DNA from: Legionella cincinnatiensis | GTDB taxonomy: Bacteria; Pseudomonadota; Gammaproteobacteria; Legionellales; Legionellaceae | Reading direction: 5' to 3' | DNA length: 64,000 bases | Assembly: GCF_900452415.1 (NCBI RefSeq) | Contig: NZ_UGNX01000001.1 | Span: 3,844,001 to 3,908,000, forward strand | Part shown: positions 19,514 through 29,730 of the stretch, piece after piece | Position numbering within the stretch: the first letter of the stretch is position 1 | Layout of the letters: the number at the start of each line of letters is the position of its first letter | Made by a program: the position numbers and the translations under genes | The notes under the pieces: generated by a model | What the model was told of the DNA's origin: nothing | Seen by the model: the letters and a program-made list of their open reading frames with translations, nothing else | The model's database searches: none

Positions 19514-20212
19514 ATGCGTTTTTCTATTTACCGTTATAATCCCGAAACGGATGCAAAACCCTATGTAAAAGACTACGATTTAGATATCCCACCCGATTCC
19601 AGCATGATGGTATTGGATGCACTGCAACTAATAAAAGAGCAGGATGAAACTTTAGCTTTTCGTGCATCATGTCGCGAAGGGGTTTGTGGTTCCGATGGTA
19701 TGAACATTAATGGATTAAATCGTTTAGCGTGCATCACCTCAATTTCATCTCTAACACCACCTATTGTGATAAGGCCATTAATAAGTTTCACGATTATTCG
19801 CGATTTAGTGGTGGATTTTACGTTATTTTTCAAACAATACGAACGGGTTAAACCCTATTTACAAAATGACTCTGAACCTCCTTTGAAAGAGCGACTGCAA
19901 ACACCAGAAGAACGTGCCAAATTAGACGGACTTTATGAATGCATTTTATGTGCTTGCTGTACCAGTAACTGCCCCTCTTCCTGGTGGAATCCAGAAAAAT
20001 TTATCGGTCCTGCAGGGTTATTATCAGCTAATCGCTTCCTGCAAGACAGTCGTGATACAGCAGCAGAGGAGCGTTTAGCCAATTTACAGGATCCCTTTAG
20101 TGTTTATCGATGCCGTACCATTATGAATTGTACTGTGGTTTGCCCTAAACATTTAAATCCTGCAGAAGCGATTGCAGATATTCGTCGTTTAATGACCAAA
20201 AAAGGATCTTAA
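19514..20212 (+). CDS. sdhB: Succinate dehydrogenase iron-sulfur subunit
   Basis: 232 residues with the 2Fe-2S motif SCREGVCGSDGMNING and the two C-terminal clusters (CILCACCTSNCP and CRTIMNCTVVCP). Carries electrons from the flavin subunit to the membrane anchors and quinone. GGAGG gives a strong ribosome-binding site. Here sdhB comes first, before the anchors and sdhA, unlike the common sdhCDAB order. Clearly gammaproteobacterial in sequence, slightly shorter than the E. coli protein. Confidence 0.96.
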   Translation: MRFSIYRYNPETDAKPYVKDYDLDIPPDSSMMVLDALQLIKEQDETLAFRASCREGVCGSDGMNINGLNRLACITSISSLTPPIVIRPLISFTIIRDLVVDFTLFFKQYERVKPYLQNDSEPPLKERLQTPEERAKLDGLYECILCACCTSNCPSSWWNPEKFIGPAGLLSANRFLQDSRDTAAEERLANLQDPFSVYRCRTIMNCTVVCPKHLNPAEAIADIRRLMTKKGS

Positions 20213-20232
20213 CTCTTATTCAAGGAACTTAT

Positions 20233-20607
20233 ATGAATCAGCAAAAATTTCGTAATTTTGATTTACTGACGTTCAGTTATCCTTTTACAGCAATTATCTC
20301 AATCTTGCATCGAATTTCTGGAGTTTTTTTGTTTTTACTGATTCCATTTCTATTATGGATGCTTGAAACTGCCACAACTTCCCCAGATGGCTTTACCTAC
20401 ATCGTTGCAATATTAACAAATCCGTTTGCTAAATTAATACTATGGTTTTTTTTAGTAGCCTTTTGGTATCACCTTCTCGCTGGCATTCGTCATTTACTCA
20501 TGGATGTTGGCATAGGTGAAAGCCTAAAAAATGCGCGTTTCAGTGGAGGAGTAATCCTAGCATTTACTCTCATCGTCGCACTCTTCATAGGGAGTTGGTT
20601 ATGGTAA
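20233..20607 (+). CDS. sdhC: Succinate dehydrogenase cytochrome b556 subunit
   Basis: 124 residues, three membrane helices, with the family signature SILHRISGVFLF near residue 26 and the haem-ligand region HLLAGIRHLLMDVG near residue 80. Forms the membrane anchor and quinone/haem site with SdhD. AGGA precedes the ATG. The next gene starts within its last codons, so translation is probably coupled. Confidence 0.94.
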   Translation: MNQQKFRNFDLLTFSYPFTAIISILHRISGVFLFLLIPFLLWMLETATTSPDGFTYIVAILTNPFAKLILWFFLVAFWYHLLAGIRHLLMDVGIGESLKNARFSGGVILAFTLIVALFIGSWLW

Positions 20608-20963
20608 ACAAGTTGATTACAGAAATGAGTTTAACGGGAAATGGTTTGCGAGATTGGCTAGTACAACGTTTTTCAGCACTCATCGTGGCAGCTTATTTTT
20701 TAGTGTTATTCGGTTTTTTTATTCTTCATCCACATCTTAATTACCTTGGGTTACGCCAATTTTTTTCAACTACATGGATGCAAGTATTTACGCTCATTGC
20801 TTTGTTGAGTTTATTTGTGCATGCCTGGATTGGGATCTGGACTGTCATCACGGATTATATAAATCCTATTGTCCCGCGCTTAAGCCTCCAAGTCTTGGTC
20901 ATTTTGACGCTATTTATTTATTTCTTTTGGGGTGTAGAAATTTTATGGAAACTACTTAAATGA
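20601..20963 (+). CDS. sdhD: Succinate dehydrogenase membrane anchor subunit
   Basis: 120 residues, three membrane helices, with the [16 protein letters not shown] start and [14 protein letters not shown] typical of SdhD (His is the likely haem ligand, Asp-Tyr near the quinone site). I start at the ATG at 20601, which overlaps the sdhC stop by seven bases and has GGAG upstream; a TTG six bases earlier is less likely. Second anchor of complex II. Confidence 0.93.
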   Translation: MVNKLITEMSLTGNGLRDWLVQRFSALIVAAYFLVLFGFFILHPHLNYLGLRQFFSTTWMQVFTLIALLSLFVHAWIGIWTVITDYINPIVPRLSLQVLVILTLFIYFFWGVEILWKLLK

Positions 20964-20967
20964 GAGC

Positions 20968-22734
20968 ATGACTATGTTAACAACTTATACATTCGATGCA
21001 GTTATTGTGGGTGCAGGTGGTGCAGGAATGAGGGCTTCGCTTCATCTTGCACATTCGGGACTCAAAGTTGCAGTTCTTTCAAAGGTTTATCCAACACGTT
21101 CACACACAGTTTCTGCACAAGGTGGTATTGCTGCCGCATTAGGCAATGTACATGAAGATGATTGGCGTTGGCATATGTATGATACGATTAAAGGTTCTGA
21201 TTATTTAGGCGATCAAGACAGTATCGAATACATGTGCCAGATGGCACCTAGTGCAATGTATGAGCTGGAACACATGGGTATGCCTTTTTCACGCTTGGAT
21301 AATGGGAAAATATATCAACGTGCCTTTGGTGGCCAAACAATTCACTTTGGGAAAGACATAGCACATCGCACTTGTGCTGTAGCCGATCGTACTGGACATG
21401 CTTTACTGCATACTTTATTTCAAAATAATATCAAAGCAAAAACCCATTTTTTTAATGAGTGGTTTGCTATTGACCTAGTAAAAAATTCACAGAACCAAAT
21501 TGCGGGTGTCATCGCATTATGCGTTGAAACAGGAGAAATGGCCTTTTTTAATGCCAAAAACACAATTCTTGCTACGGGTGGCGCAGGACGAATTTATGCT
21601 TCATCCACCAATGCACTGATTAATACGGGTGATGGCTTAGGTATGGTATTACGTGCTGGATTTCCATTGCAAGATATTGAAATGTGGCAATTTCATCCAA
21701 CGGGGATCCCTGGGGTTGGCATATTAATTACCGAAGGTGTACGCGGTGAGGGTGGTTATTTGCTGAATAAACATGGAGAGCGGTTTATGGAGCGTTACGC
21801 ACCTCATGCCAAAGATCTTGCCTCTCGCGATGTAGTCTCTCGTGCCATAGCTTTAGAGCTACGCGCAGGGAATGGGTATAATCCAGAAGGTATTGATTAT
21901 GTTAAATTAAAACTCGACCACTTAGGTGCGGATATTATTAATTCACGTTTACCTGGAATAAGAGAGTTGGCAATAACCTTTGCTCATGTTGATCCCCTTG
22001 CTGAGTTAATCCCTGTAACACCAACTTGTCATTATATGATGGGTGGGATACCAACCAATGTACACGGACAAGCGTTGACCTTAGGGCCTGAAGATAAGGA
22101 TGTAATTATTGAAGGTCTTTATGCGATTGGTGAATGCGCTAGTGTGTCAGTGCACGGTGCTAATCGCTTGGGAAGTAATTCATTATTGGATTTAGTGGTA
22201 TTTGGTCGCGCAGCGGGTCTACATGCAGAACAATCAATTAAAGAGGGTTTAACCCATTCTAAAATCAGTGAAAGCGATATTGAAGCCGCCCTAGTTCGCA
22301 TAAATCGGTGGAATAACACCTCCAACGGAGAAAGCGTTACTGCTATTCGGCAAGAAATGCAAAAAGCGATGCAAAGAGATTTTGGCGTATTCAGACAAGA
22401 AGAACCAATGATTGAAGGACTTAAAAAACTAAACGATTTACGTGAACGATTAAAACATGCTGCATTGACTGATAATAGCCAAGTTTTTAATACAGCACGT
22501 ATTCAGGCATTGGAACTCGATAATCTCATGGAAGTAGCGTTTGTCACAGCAGTCGCTGCATTGACACGTAAGGAAAGTCGAGGCGCGCACAGTCGGGAAG
22601 ATTATCCTAAACGTGATGATAAAAACTGGTTAAAGCATTTATTATGTTATTCCGACGGAAAGACAAACTATCGTCCAGTCAATATGAAACCTCTAACGGT
22701 CGACCCATTTAAGCCGACTGAAAGGGTGTATTAA
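20968..22734 (+). CDS. sdhA: Succinate dehydrogenase flavoprotein subunit
   Basis: 588 residues with an N-terminal Rossmann fold ([12 protein letters not shown]), the covalent FAD site [11 protein letters not shown] near residue 45, and the active-site region QFHPTGIPG followed by TEGVRGEGG. Oxidises succinate to fumarate in the TCA cycle and passes electrons to SdhB. Starts four bases after sdhD. As last gene of a B-C-D-A cluster it is placed unusually. It has all expected catalytic segments, so it should be active. Confidence 0.96.
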   Translation: MTMLTTYTFDAVIVGAGGAGMRASLHLAHSGLKVAVLSKVYPTRSHTVSAQGGIAAALGNVHEDDWRWHMYDTIKGSDYLGDQDSIEYMCQMAPSAMYELEHMGMPFSRLDNGKIYQRAFGGQTIHFGKDIAHRTCAVADRTGHALLHTLFQNNIKAKTHFFNEWFAIDLVKNSQNQIAGVIALCVETGEMAFFNAKNTILATGGAGRIYASSTNALINTGDGLGMVLRAGFPLQDIEMWQFHPTGIPGVGILITEGVRGEGGYLLNKHGERFMERYAPHAKDLASRDVVSRAIALELRAGNGYNPEGIDYVKLKLDHLGADIINSRLPGIRELAITFAHVDPLAELIPVTPTCHYMMGGIPTNVHGQALTLGPEDKDVIIEGLYAIGECASVSVHGANRLGSNSLLDLVVFGRAAGLHAEQSIKEGLTHSKISESDIEAALVRINRWNNTSNGESVTAIRQEMQKAMQRDFGVFRQEEPMIEGLKKLNDLRERLKHAALTDNSQVFNTARIQALELDNLMEVAFVTAVAALTRKESRGAHSREDYPKRDDKNWLKHLLCYSDGKTNYRPVNMKPLTVDPFKPTERVY

Positions 22735-22752
22735 GAACTATAGGGAATGAAT

Positions 22753-23667
22753 ATGAATGCCTCATTTACATTACATCCTATCGCTCCCTATCGATTGGAT
22801 TATACCGTTTTCACATTACGCAGAAGAAGTAAAAATAGTGTTGATCGTTGGGATGGCCAATACTATACGCGCATATTTAACCTGGACAATAAACCCATTA
22901 AAGTGATGGTTAAGCAAACAAATAGCTTTAATAATCCAGAGATTCTTGTATCACTCGACAAGCCCATTCATCCTGTAGTTCAAGAAAAAATAAAGCACCT
23001 TATCGAAATGATGTTGGGACTCAAGCGAGATCTTACTGATTTTTATAAAATGGCCGAAGAGGATACACGATTGAGTCCACTGGTATTTCAATTTATGGGC
23101 GTCAAACCACCTCGTTTTCCTTCTCTTTTTGAAGCGCTAATTAATGCGATTTCATGCCAACAAATATCTCTTGATGCAGGCTTACACATTCAAAATCGAT
23201 TGGTTCAATATATTGGCATGAAAATGAATCATAATAATCAAGTGTTGTATGCATTTCCAAGCGCAGAGGATGTGTGTCATTGTTCCGTTGTTGAACTAAA
23301 AAAAATAGGCTATAGCACCCATAAAAGTGAAACAATTCTTCGCTTGGCATCAGCGCTTATAGAAGAGCAAGCTGCCTTTAATCGTTTGGAGGGGAAACCC
23401 AATGATGAGGTGATTCAATTTCTCTGTCAATTTAAAGGGATCGGTCGTTGGACTGCTGAATATATTTTATTGCGCGGGTTAGGAAGAATTGATGTTTTTC
23501 CAGGAGATGACATCGGCGCACAAAATAATTTACATAAGTTCCTTCACCTTGAGGAGAAGCTCAATTATAAAAAAACTTCAGAAATTACTGCGCTATGGCA
23601 CCCTTATGCCGGTTTAGTTTATTTTCATTTATTATTGCAAAAACTTGATGAGAAAGGAGTACTCTAA
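22753..23667 (+). CDS. alkA: DNA-3-methyladenine glycosylase II (AlkA-like)
   Basis: 304 residues: an N-terminal beta domain then a helix-hairpin-helix GPD fold (ALINAISCQQISLDAGL, GIGRWTAEYILLRGLGR) with the catalytic Asp in VFPGDDIGAQ. Removes alkylated bases from DNA. GGGA sits six bases before the ATG at 22753; the ATG at 22747 is too close to it. It follows sdhA by 18 bases and nearly touches the DUF488 gene, a pairing seen elsewhere in stress-gene clusters. Confidence 0.88.
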   Translation: MNASFTLHPIAPYRLDYTVFTLRRRSKNSVDRWDGQYYTRIFNLDNKPIKVMVKQTNSFNNPEILVSLDKPIHPVVQEKIKHLIEMMLGLKRDLTDFYKMAEEDTRLSPLVFQFMGVKPPRFPSLFEALINAISCQQISLDAGLHIQNRLVQYIGMKMNHNNQVLYAFPSAEDVCHCSVVELKKIGYSTHKSETILRLASALIEEQAAFNRLEGKPNDEVIQFLCQFKGIGRWTAEYILLRGLGRIDVFPGDDIGAQNNLHKFLHLEEKLNYKKTSEITALWHPYAGLVYFHLLLQKLDEKGVL

Positions 23668-23668
23668 A

Positions 23669-24025
23669 ATGCCAAACATTGAACTTAAAAGGATTTATGA
23701 GGAACCCAAAAAAACAGATGGATTTAGGATATTGGTCGACAAACTATGGCCACGTGGCATTAAGAAAGAGGATGCTGCTATTGATTTATGGCTCAAAGAG
23801 ATTGCACCGAGTGATGCGCTAAGAAAGTGGTTTAACCATGATGCTCACAAATGGGCAGAGTTTCAAAAGCGTTATGCAAAAGAATTAGAAGAGAAGCATG
23901 AATTACTTAATTCAATTAAAGAAAAAGCAAAACAACAAAAAGTTACACTACTGTTTGCTTCTAAAGAAGTAGAACACAATAATGCAGTTGCATTACTCAA
24001 TATACTCCTTCATCACGCGCAGTAA
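23669..24025 (+). CDS. DUF488 family protein
   Basis: 118 residues with the family pattern RILVDKLWPRGIKKEDAAID, WLKEIAPSDALRKWFNHD and a C-terminal TLLFASKEVEHNNAV. The family is widespread and of uncertain role, often near stress or nucleic-acid genes. AAAGGAG within the alkA tail and one-base spacing after the alkA stop indicate coupled translation. I start at 23669; an upstream in-frame start overlaps alkA and has no support. Confidence 0.85.
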   Translation: MPNIELKRIYEEPKKTDGFRILVDKLWPRGIKKEDAAIDLWLKEIAPSDALRKWFNHDAHKWAEFQKRYAKELEEKHELLNSIKEKAKQQKVTLLFASKEVEHNNAVALLNILLHHAQ

Positions 24026-24042
24026 CATCAGGAGATGTCCAA

Positions 24043-26883
24043 ATGCTAATAAAAAAATGGATGGCTTGGTTCAAAGGCTCCCACGCAAAAAACGCCCAAA
24101 CAATCATCAATGAATCATCAGAAGCATCATTTCCTGCAAGCGATCCCCCTTCTTGGATCACCCAAGAGCATGAAATTAAAAAACCGGCCATTGCATCATC
24201 CATTATTTTAGAAAAGGAATTTCACCAAAAAATACAACAATCTCTGGTAATAAATGGCATGGAATATCATTACTACAGTTTACCAGAAGCAGAACGTGCA
24301 GGCCTTAAAGGGTTATCGCAGCTGCCCTATACTTTGAAAATTCTTCTAGAAAATTTACTTCGTCATTTAGATGGGCATACGGTTACTGTAGATGATGTCA
24401 AAGCACTTGTTGATTGGTTACAAGATAAAGCTTCCGATCGTGAAATTGCCTATCGACCTGCGCGTGTATTGATGCAAGATTTTACCGGTGTTCCTGCCAT
24501 CGTTGATCTCGCAGCAATGCGTGATGCCATTAAAGAAATGGGAGGAGATACGCAACAAATCAACCCATTGACTGCGGTTGATTTGGTCATTGATCATTCC
24601 ATACAGGTCGATCATTTTCTTGATTCCGATGCATTTACTATCAATGCCCAAAAAGAAATGGAGCGAAATTATGAACGCTATAAATTTTTACGTTGGGGAC
24701 AAAAAGCCTTTCAAAATTTTCGTGTAGTGCCACCGGATACGGGAATATGCCACCAAGTAAATTTGGAATATTTGGCGAAGACGGTTTGGAGCCAAGAAAT
24801 CAATGGAAAAGCTTATGCTTTTCCAGATACATTGGTCGGCACAGACAGCCATACGACTATGATCAATGGCCTTGGTGTATTAGGATGGGGCGTTGGGGGT
24901 ATTGAAGCGGAAGCCGCGATGCTAGGACAACCCATTTCAATGCTCATTCCAGAAGTTATGGGTGTCAAATTAACAGGTCACTTGCAAGAAGGTGTGACAG
25001 CAACAGATCTCGTGCTTTCGATTACTCAACTTCTACGCAAAACAGGGGTAGTGGGTAAATTTGTTGAGTTTTTTGGAGAAGGATTAGCTGAATTATCCAT
25101 TGCTGATCGAGCCACCATCAGTAATATGGCGCCTGAGTATGGTGCAACCTGTGGTTTTTTTCCAATTGACCAAACAACGCTTGATTACTTACATTTAAGC
25201 GGAAGAGACAAGCAAACCATTGCTTTGGTTGAGGCCTATGCCAAAACTCAAGGTTTATGGCATGAGTTGGGCCAAGTGGAACCTGTTTATACGGATGTTA
25301 TCACCCTGGATTTAGCAACAATTCGTCCTTGCATGGCGGGGCCAAAACGTCCACAAGATTATGTTGAGTTATCCAATCTGGTTCACATCATGGATCAATT
25401 TCTAGCTGAAAGTAGTCGAAGTGACGAAAAGTATAAGGCATTTAGTACTGGTGCGGGTTATGAATTACATCATGGTGATGTGGTCATTGCTGCGATTACC
25501 AGTTGCACCAATACGTCAAACCCCAACGTGCTTATTGCTGCTGGATTGTTAGCAAAAAAAGCAGTTGAAAAAGGTTTGAAAAGAAAATCATGGGTCAAAA
25601 CCTCATTTGCTCCAGGCTCTCAGGTAGTTACTCGATATTTAGAGCAAACAGGCTTACAAGACTATCTTAATGAATTAGGATTTACCTTAGTAGGTTATGG
25701 TTGTACGACGTGCATTGGTAACTCAGGCCCACTTCTTGAATCTGTTGAGAAAACCGTGATTCATCATGATTTGATTGTGTCTGCAGTACTGTCTGGTAAT
25801 CGTAATTTTGAAGGACGGATCCATCCACTGGTGAAAGCTAATTGGCTCGCATCTCCCCCACTTGTTGTAGCCTTTGCTCTTGCTGGAACAACTTTATTTG
25901 ATTTAACTCACGAGCCTCTGGGAGTTGATAAGACAGGAAATCCTGTTTATCTTAAGGATTTATGGCCAACAAATAATGAAATTGCCCATGAAGTAGCAAA
26001 AATAACCAAGCACATGTTTCATGAAACTTACGCTCATATCTTTAATGGTACTGAAGAATGGCAGGCCATGACAATTGATGAATCTGATACTTATGTTTGG
26101 CAATCTGATTCTACCTATATTCAACATCCACCATTTTTTGAGGCAATGGATGTGATGCCAGAAAAAATACAGGATATTAAAGAAGCTAGAATTCTTGCAC
26201 TGTTTGGTGATAGTATCACCACCGATCATATTTCACCTGCTGGTTCAATTAAACCAGATAGCCCCGCAGGACAATACCTTCAATCCCAAGGGATTGCTGC
26301 TAAAGAATTTAATTCTTATGGTTCACGTCGAGGTAACCATGAGGTGATGGTTCGTGGCACGTTTGCGAACATCCGCATTAGAAATGAAATGGTTCCGGGT
26401 GTTGAGGGTGGTTTAACTCGACATATTCCTACTGGTAATATAGTACCCATATATGATGCAGCAATGCGGTACAAAAAAGAACATATTCCCTTAATTGTTA
26501 TTGCTGGAAAAGAATATGGGACTGGATCTTCTCGTGATTGGGCAGCAAAAGGGCCGAAGCTTCAAGGCATAGTGGCTGTTATTGCAGAAAGCTTTGAGCG
26601 AATTCATCGCTCAAATTTAATAGGTATGGGTATTCTTCCTCTGGAATTTTCTGAAGGATTCACGCGTAACACACTAAAAATTACAGGTTCTGAACAAATT
26701 GATATTTTAGATCTTGCCCAACAACTGAAACCGCATGCATCGATAAAAGCGGTAATTCGTAAGGAAGATGGAACACAAACAGAAATAAACCTTATTTCGC
26801 GAATTGATACGTTAACTGAATTGGCGTACTTCAAAAATGGTGGTATTTTACAGCATGTACTTAGAGAGATGTTAAATGCTTAG
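24043..26883 (+). CDS. acnA: Aconitate hydratase A with extra N-terminal tail
   Basis: 946 residues. From about residue 60 on it is a full AcnA/IRP-type aconitase with the 4Fe-4S cysteines (SCTNTSNP, and GYGCTTCIGNSGP) and the swivel domain (YGTGSSRDWAAKGP). It interconverts citrate and isocitrate. The first 55-60 residues are not aconitase: they include NESSEASFPASDPPSWI, close to a motif I know from very short stand-alone bacterial proteins of unknown role. GGAG eight bases before the ATG supports the long start, so the tail is probably real. It lies 17 bases after the DUF488 gene, continuing the operon. Confidence 0.93.
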   Translation: MLIKKWMAWFKGSHAKNAQTIINESSEASFPASDPPSWITQEHEIKKPAIASSIILEKEFHQKIQQSLVINGMEYHYYSLPEAERAGLKGLSQLPYTLKILLENLLRHLDGHTVTVDDVKALVDWLQDKASDREIAYRPARVLMQDFTGVPAIVDLAAMRDAIKEMGGDTQQINPLTAVDLVIDHSIQVDHFLDSDAFTINAQKEMERNYERYKFLRWGQKAFQNFRVVPPDTGICHQVNLEYLAKTVWSQEINGKAYAFPDTLVGTDSHTTMINGLGVLGWGVGGIEAEAAMLGQPISMLIPEVMGVKLTGHLQEGVTATDLVLSITQLLRKTGVVGKFVEFFGEGLAELSIADRATISNMAPEYGATCGFFPIDQTTLDYLHLSGRDKQTIALVEAYAKTQGLWHELGQVEPVYTDVITLDLATIRPCMAGPKRPQDYVELSNLVHIMDQFLAESSRSDEKYKAFSTGAGYELHHGDVVIAAITSCTNTSNPNVLIAAGLLAKKAVEKGLKRKSWVKTSFAPGSQVVTRYLEQTGLQDYLNELGFTLVGYGCTTCIGNSGPLLESVEKTVIHHDLIVSAVLSGNRNFEGRIHPLVKANWLASPPLVVAFALAGTTLFDLTHEPLGVDKTGNPVYLKDLWPTNNEIAHEVAKITKHMFHETYAHIFNGTEEWQAMTIDESDTYVWQSDSTYIQHPPFFEAMDVMPEKIQDIKEARILALFGDSITTDHISPAGSIKPDSPAGQYLQSQGIAAKEFNSYGSRRGNHEVMVRGTFANIRIRNEMVPGVEGGLTRHIPTGNIVPIYDAAMRYKKEHIPLIVIAGKEYGTGSSRDWAAKGPKLQGIVAVIAESFERIHRSNLIGMGILPLEFSEGFTRNTLKITGSEQIDILDLAQQLKPHASIKAVIRKEDGTQTEINLISRIDTLTELAYFKNGGILQHVLREMLNA

Positions 26884-26890
26884 GGGTAGT

Positions 26891-26956
26891 GACAATTCAG
26901 TTCTCGACATCCCGCGGACAAGCCAGGGGATGTCAGGTCTTAAAAAGAGAATTGTC
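26891..26956. terminator. Nested inverted repeat after acnA, possible terminator
   Basis: Two perfect 8-base stems are nested: GACAATTC (26891) with GAATTGTC (26949), and GACATCCC (26906) with GGGATGTC (26927). It lies just after the acnA stop and no run of T follows, so it could be a factor-dependent terminator, a processing site or a protein-binding palindrome. Confidence 0.4.
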
Positions 26957-27060
26957 AACAGCCCTAATAAATATCAATAGAAAAATAAAAGAATGATGGG
27001 TTATTTTTATTTAGAACTTATCTATTAATTACACTCTTATTTTTCTGTAAGTTTATTTTT

Positions 27061-27084
27061 AAGGATGACTTTTTTATTCATCTA
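27061..27084. promoter_or_regulatory. Imperfect NsrR-like palindrome upstream of the NO reductase
   Basis: GGATGACTT and the facing GATGAATA form an imperfect dyad about 50-70 bases before the NO reductase start. Each half partly matches the AAGATGCATTT half-site of the NO-sensing repressor NsrR. No regulator gene is nearby and the match is loose; the position is the main argument. Confidence 0.2.
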
Positions 27085-27132
27085 GAGACTTAATCATTTA
27101 AAACAACGTGTTTCGCATAAGGAATGTGCCAA

Positions 27133-29478
27133 ATGGGTAATACATCCCCAGTTACAATCAATGCTCACTCAAATTCTGATTCTGTTTCAAACGTACTTAA
27201 ATGGATTTTATTGTTCACGGCAATTGCTTGTTTTATGGCTCTTGCGTGGGGCACTTATAAAACGTATCAACTTGCCCCTCCGTTGCCACAACAATTTTTA
27301 TCCCCTTCAGGGCAAATCATTATGACTGAAGAGGATATAGTTGCAGGTAAAGCAGGATTTCAGCGTGCTGATCTTATGGATTATGGCAGTCTCTACGGTA
27401 TGGGTTCCTATTTTGGAGAAGATTATACAGCAAAATATCTGGTACGTTTGGGACGAATCATAGAGGATGAACTAGGAAAACAACGTTTTGGAACATCATT
27501 TGCAAATCTTTCTGAAGGCGATCAATATCTGGTGCGTAAAACGATGCAGCACGAATTACAAAACATTGATCTCAGTCAACAAACAAGTACTTTATCTCAA
27601 CCTCTAACTACAGCAATACAACAACTACAAACTGAAATTTCACAAAACCTGCTCCAGCATAATTTAGAAACGGGGTGGACGAAAGCATATAGTCTAGATA
27701 CAAAAAGTGCGATACAAACAGCGGATTTTCTAATCTATTCTTCACTCACTACTATTGCTCATAGACCGGGGCAAAACAGCTCCTATACCAATAATTGGCC
27801 CTATGAACCGACTATGGGGAATAATCCAACGCCGCATACTTTTTACTGGACCTGGATCTCTTTTTGTTTTGTATTTTTGGGTTTTGGATTCGTATTATAC
27901 ATTTATCATCAATATCTGAGTGCACCAGATAATGCACTCAAAAATCCAGTGCTGTTGGGTTTTGCACCACTCACAGCAAGCCAGCGAAAAGTAGGACAGT
28001 ATTTTATCATTGTTGCTCTGGTTCTGCTCGTTCAAATTGGTGTTGGCGCATTATTAGCTCATTACTATGCAAAGCGTACCGATTTTTATGGCATTAATAT
28101 CAATGAAATTCTTCCTTTTAATTTTTTGCGTGATGTACACATCCAAACCCCTATTGTGTGGATCGCTCTTTCCTGGATTAGTTCTGCTGTTTTTCTTGCT
28201 CCATTAATTAGTAAAAAAGAAGCAAAAAATCAGGGTTTTTTTGTGAGTCTATTATTTTGGATCACTCTTTTTATCGTAGGGGGCGCAATTATTGGCGATT
28301 ACTTAGGGATTATGGGCTATGTGAATGAATTCTGGTTTTGGATTGGCAATCAGGGCCTAGCGTACTTACAACTTGGCCGTTTATGGCAAATTGGGTTTTG
28401 TGCTGGACTTTTTCTTTGGAGTTTTATTGTTTTTCGCGGAATGTGGCCAACCTGGAGTCGATTAAAAGAGGCTACGGTTGAATTTTGGACGGGAAAAATT
28501 CGCTTGGAGCATCTTTTTTGGGCGAGTACATTAAATGTTGCCATTTTATATTGTTTTGGGATGATTCCTTTAACTGGAATTGAAAAATCATTCACCATTA
28601 CTGACTTTTGGCGTTGGTGGGTGGTCCATCTTTGGGTCGAGCAATCTTTTGAATTTTTTGCCGCATGTGCTACGGCCTATCTTTTAATGGGAACCGGCTT
28701 GGTTTCTCGTCTTCTGGCAGAGCGTGCTATGTTGTTTGAAACCATTCTTATCTTTTTAGGTGGTGTCATTGGTACCGGACATCATTGGTATTGGACGGGA
28801 ACACCAGATATATGGGTACCCCTTGGCTCCATGTTTTCTTTCATTGAGGTATTGCCTCTTGTACTTCTTATTATTGATGCAATTGAAGAACGTCAATTGA
28901 TCAAACGTAAAGGGGATTTTACTTACAATCTCGCTTATCTCTATATTTTGGGCGCCTCATTTTGGAATTTTGTTGGTGCAGGAGTATTTGGTGGCGGGAC
29001 ACTCAATGCGCCCTTGATTAATTATTATGAGCATGGAACTTTTCTTACTTTGAATCATGCGCATACTGCCTTGTTCGGTGCCTTTGGTTTACTGGGTATT
29101 GGATTAATTTATTTTTGCTTACGTTATGCAGCAGGAGAGAATGCTTCATGGAGCGATCGCTTAGGGGTCTGGGCTTTTTGGTTATATAACCTTGGGGTCA
29201 TCCTATGGATAATTTTAAACTTTTTTCCTATTGGCTGGTCGCAATTAATGGATGTTTATGAGCATGGCTATGCTCATGCTCGAAGCCTTGAGTTTTATAA
29301 TACAACCCTATTATGGCAATGGTTGAGACTACCAGGTGATGTTCTATTTGCACTGGGTGCATTACTAATGGCCTATGATTTTATTCAAAAGTTAGGTCCT
29401 TTTTTTCCAAAGTGGATAAGTGCCAACAGTGTGGAACAAAATCAGAGGAGCAGGGATAAATCAGTTTCTGAAGCGTAA
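27133..29478 (+). CDS. norZ: Quinol-dependent nitric oxide reductase (qNor)
   Basis: 781 residues, about 14 membrane helices, of the haem-copper oxidase superfamily. The N-terminal helix and periplasmic cytochrome-c-like region without a haem motif, followed by a NorB-type core (WWVVHLWVEQSFEFFAAC, GTGHHWYWTGTPD, NHAHTALFGAFG), identify the single-chain quinol form that reduces NO to N2O. Conserved His residues for the haems and FeB are present. I start at 27133, where GGA is nine bases upstream; the ATG at 27124 is directly next to that site. It draws on the same quinone pool as Sdh and AOX. Confidence 0.95.
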   Translation: MGNTSPVTINAHSNSDSVSNVLKWILLFTAIACFMALAWGTYKTYQLAPPLPQQFLSPSGQIIMTEEDIVAGKAGFQRADLMDYGSLYGMGSYFGEDYTAKYLVRLGRIIEDELGKQRFGTSFANLSEGDQYLVRKTMQHELQNIDLSQQTSTLSQPLTTAIQQLQTEISQNLLQHNLETGWTKAYSLDTKSAIQTADFLIYSSLTTIAHRPGQNSSYTNNWPYEPTMGNNPTPHTFYWTWISFCFVFLGFGFVLYIYHQYLSAPDNALKNPVLLGFAPLTASQRKVGQYFIIVALVLLVQIGVGALLAHYYAKRTDFYGININEILPFNFLRDVHIQTPIVWIALSWISSAVFLAPLISKKEAKNQGFFVSLLFWITLFIVGGAIIGDYLGIMGYVNEFWFWIGNQGLAYLQLGRLWQIGFCAGLFLWSFIVFRGMWPTWSRLKEATVEFWTGKIRLEHLFWASTLNVAILYCFGMIPLTGIEKSFTITDFWRWWVVHLWVEQSFEFFAACATAYLLMGTGLVSRLLAERAMLFETILIFLGGVIGTGHHWYWTGTPDIWVPLGSMFSFIEVLPLVLLIIDAIEERQLIKRKGDFTYNLAYLYILGASFWNFVGAGVFGGGTLNAPLINYYEHGTFLTLNHAHTALFGAFGLLGIGLIYFCLRYAAGENASWSDRLGVWAFWLYNLGVILWIILNFFPIGWSQLMDVYEHGYAHARSLEFYNTTLLWQWLRLPGDVLFALGALLMAYDFIQKLGPFFPKWISANSVEQNQRSRDKSVSEA

Positions 29479-29730
29479 TAGCACCCAAAGATAAGAAAGG
29501 AGAATAGCCTTAGTGCAGGCATGTTTCATATAGTGAACTCTAGGCCTCATGAAAATTCAGTAATTCATAGTAGTCTATAATTAATTAGAGTGGGCGTTTA
29601 TTTGTATCCACTGGATTTTGAATTGTTTTAGGCAACAGTCAATTTCATTTCCATAAAATGAATGTGGAGAACTGAAGTTTGATTTTGCATGAACTAGGAC
29701 AGATAAATTAAATTTTTTTGAGTTATTGTG

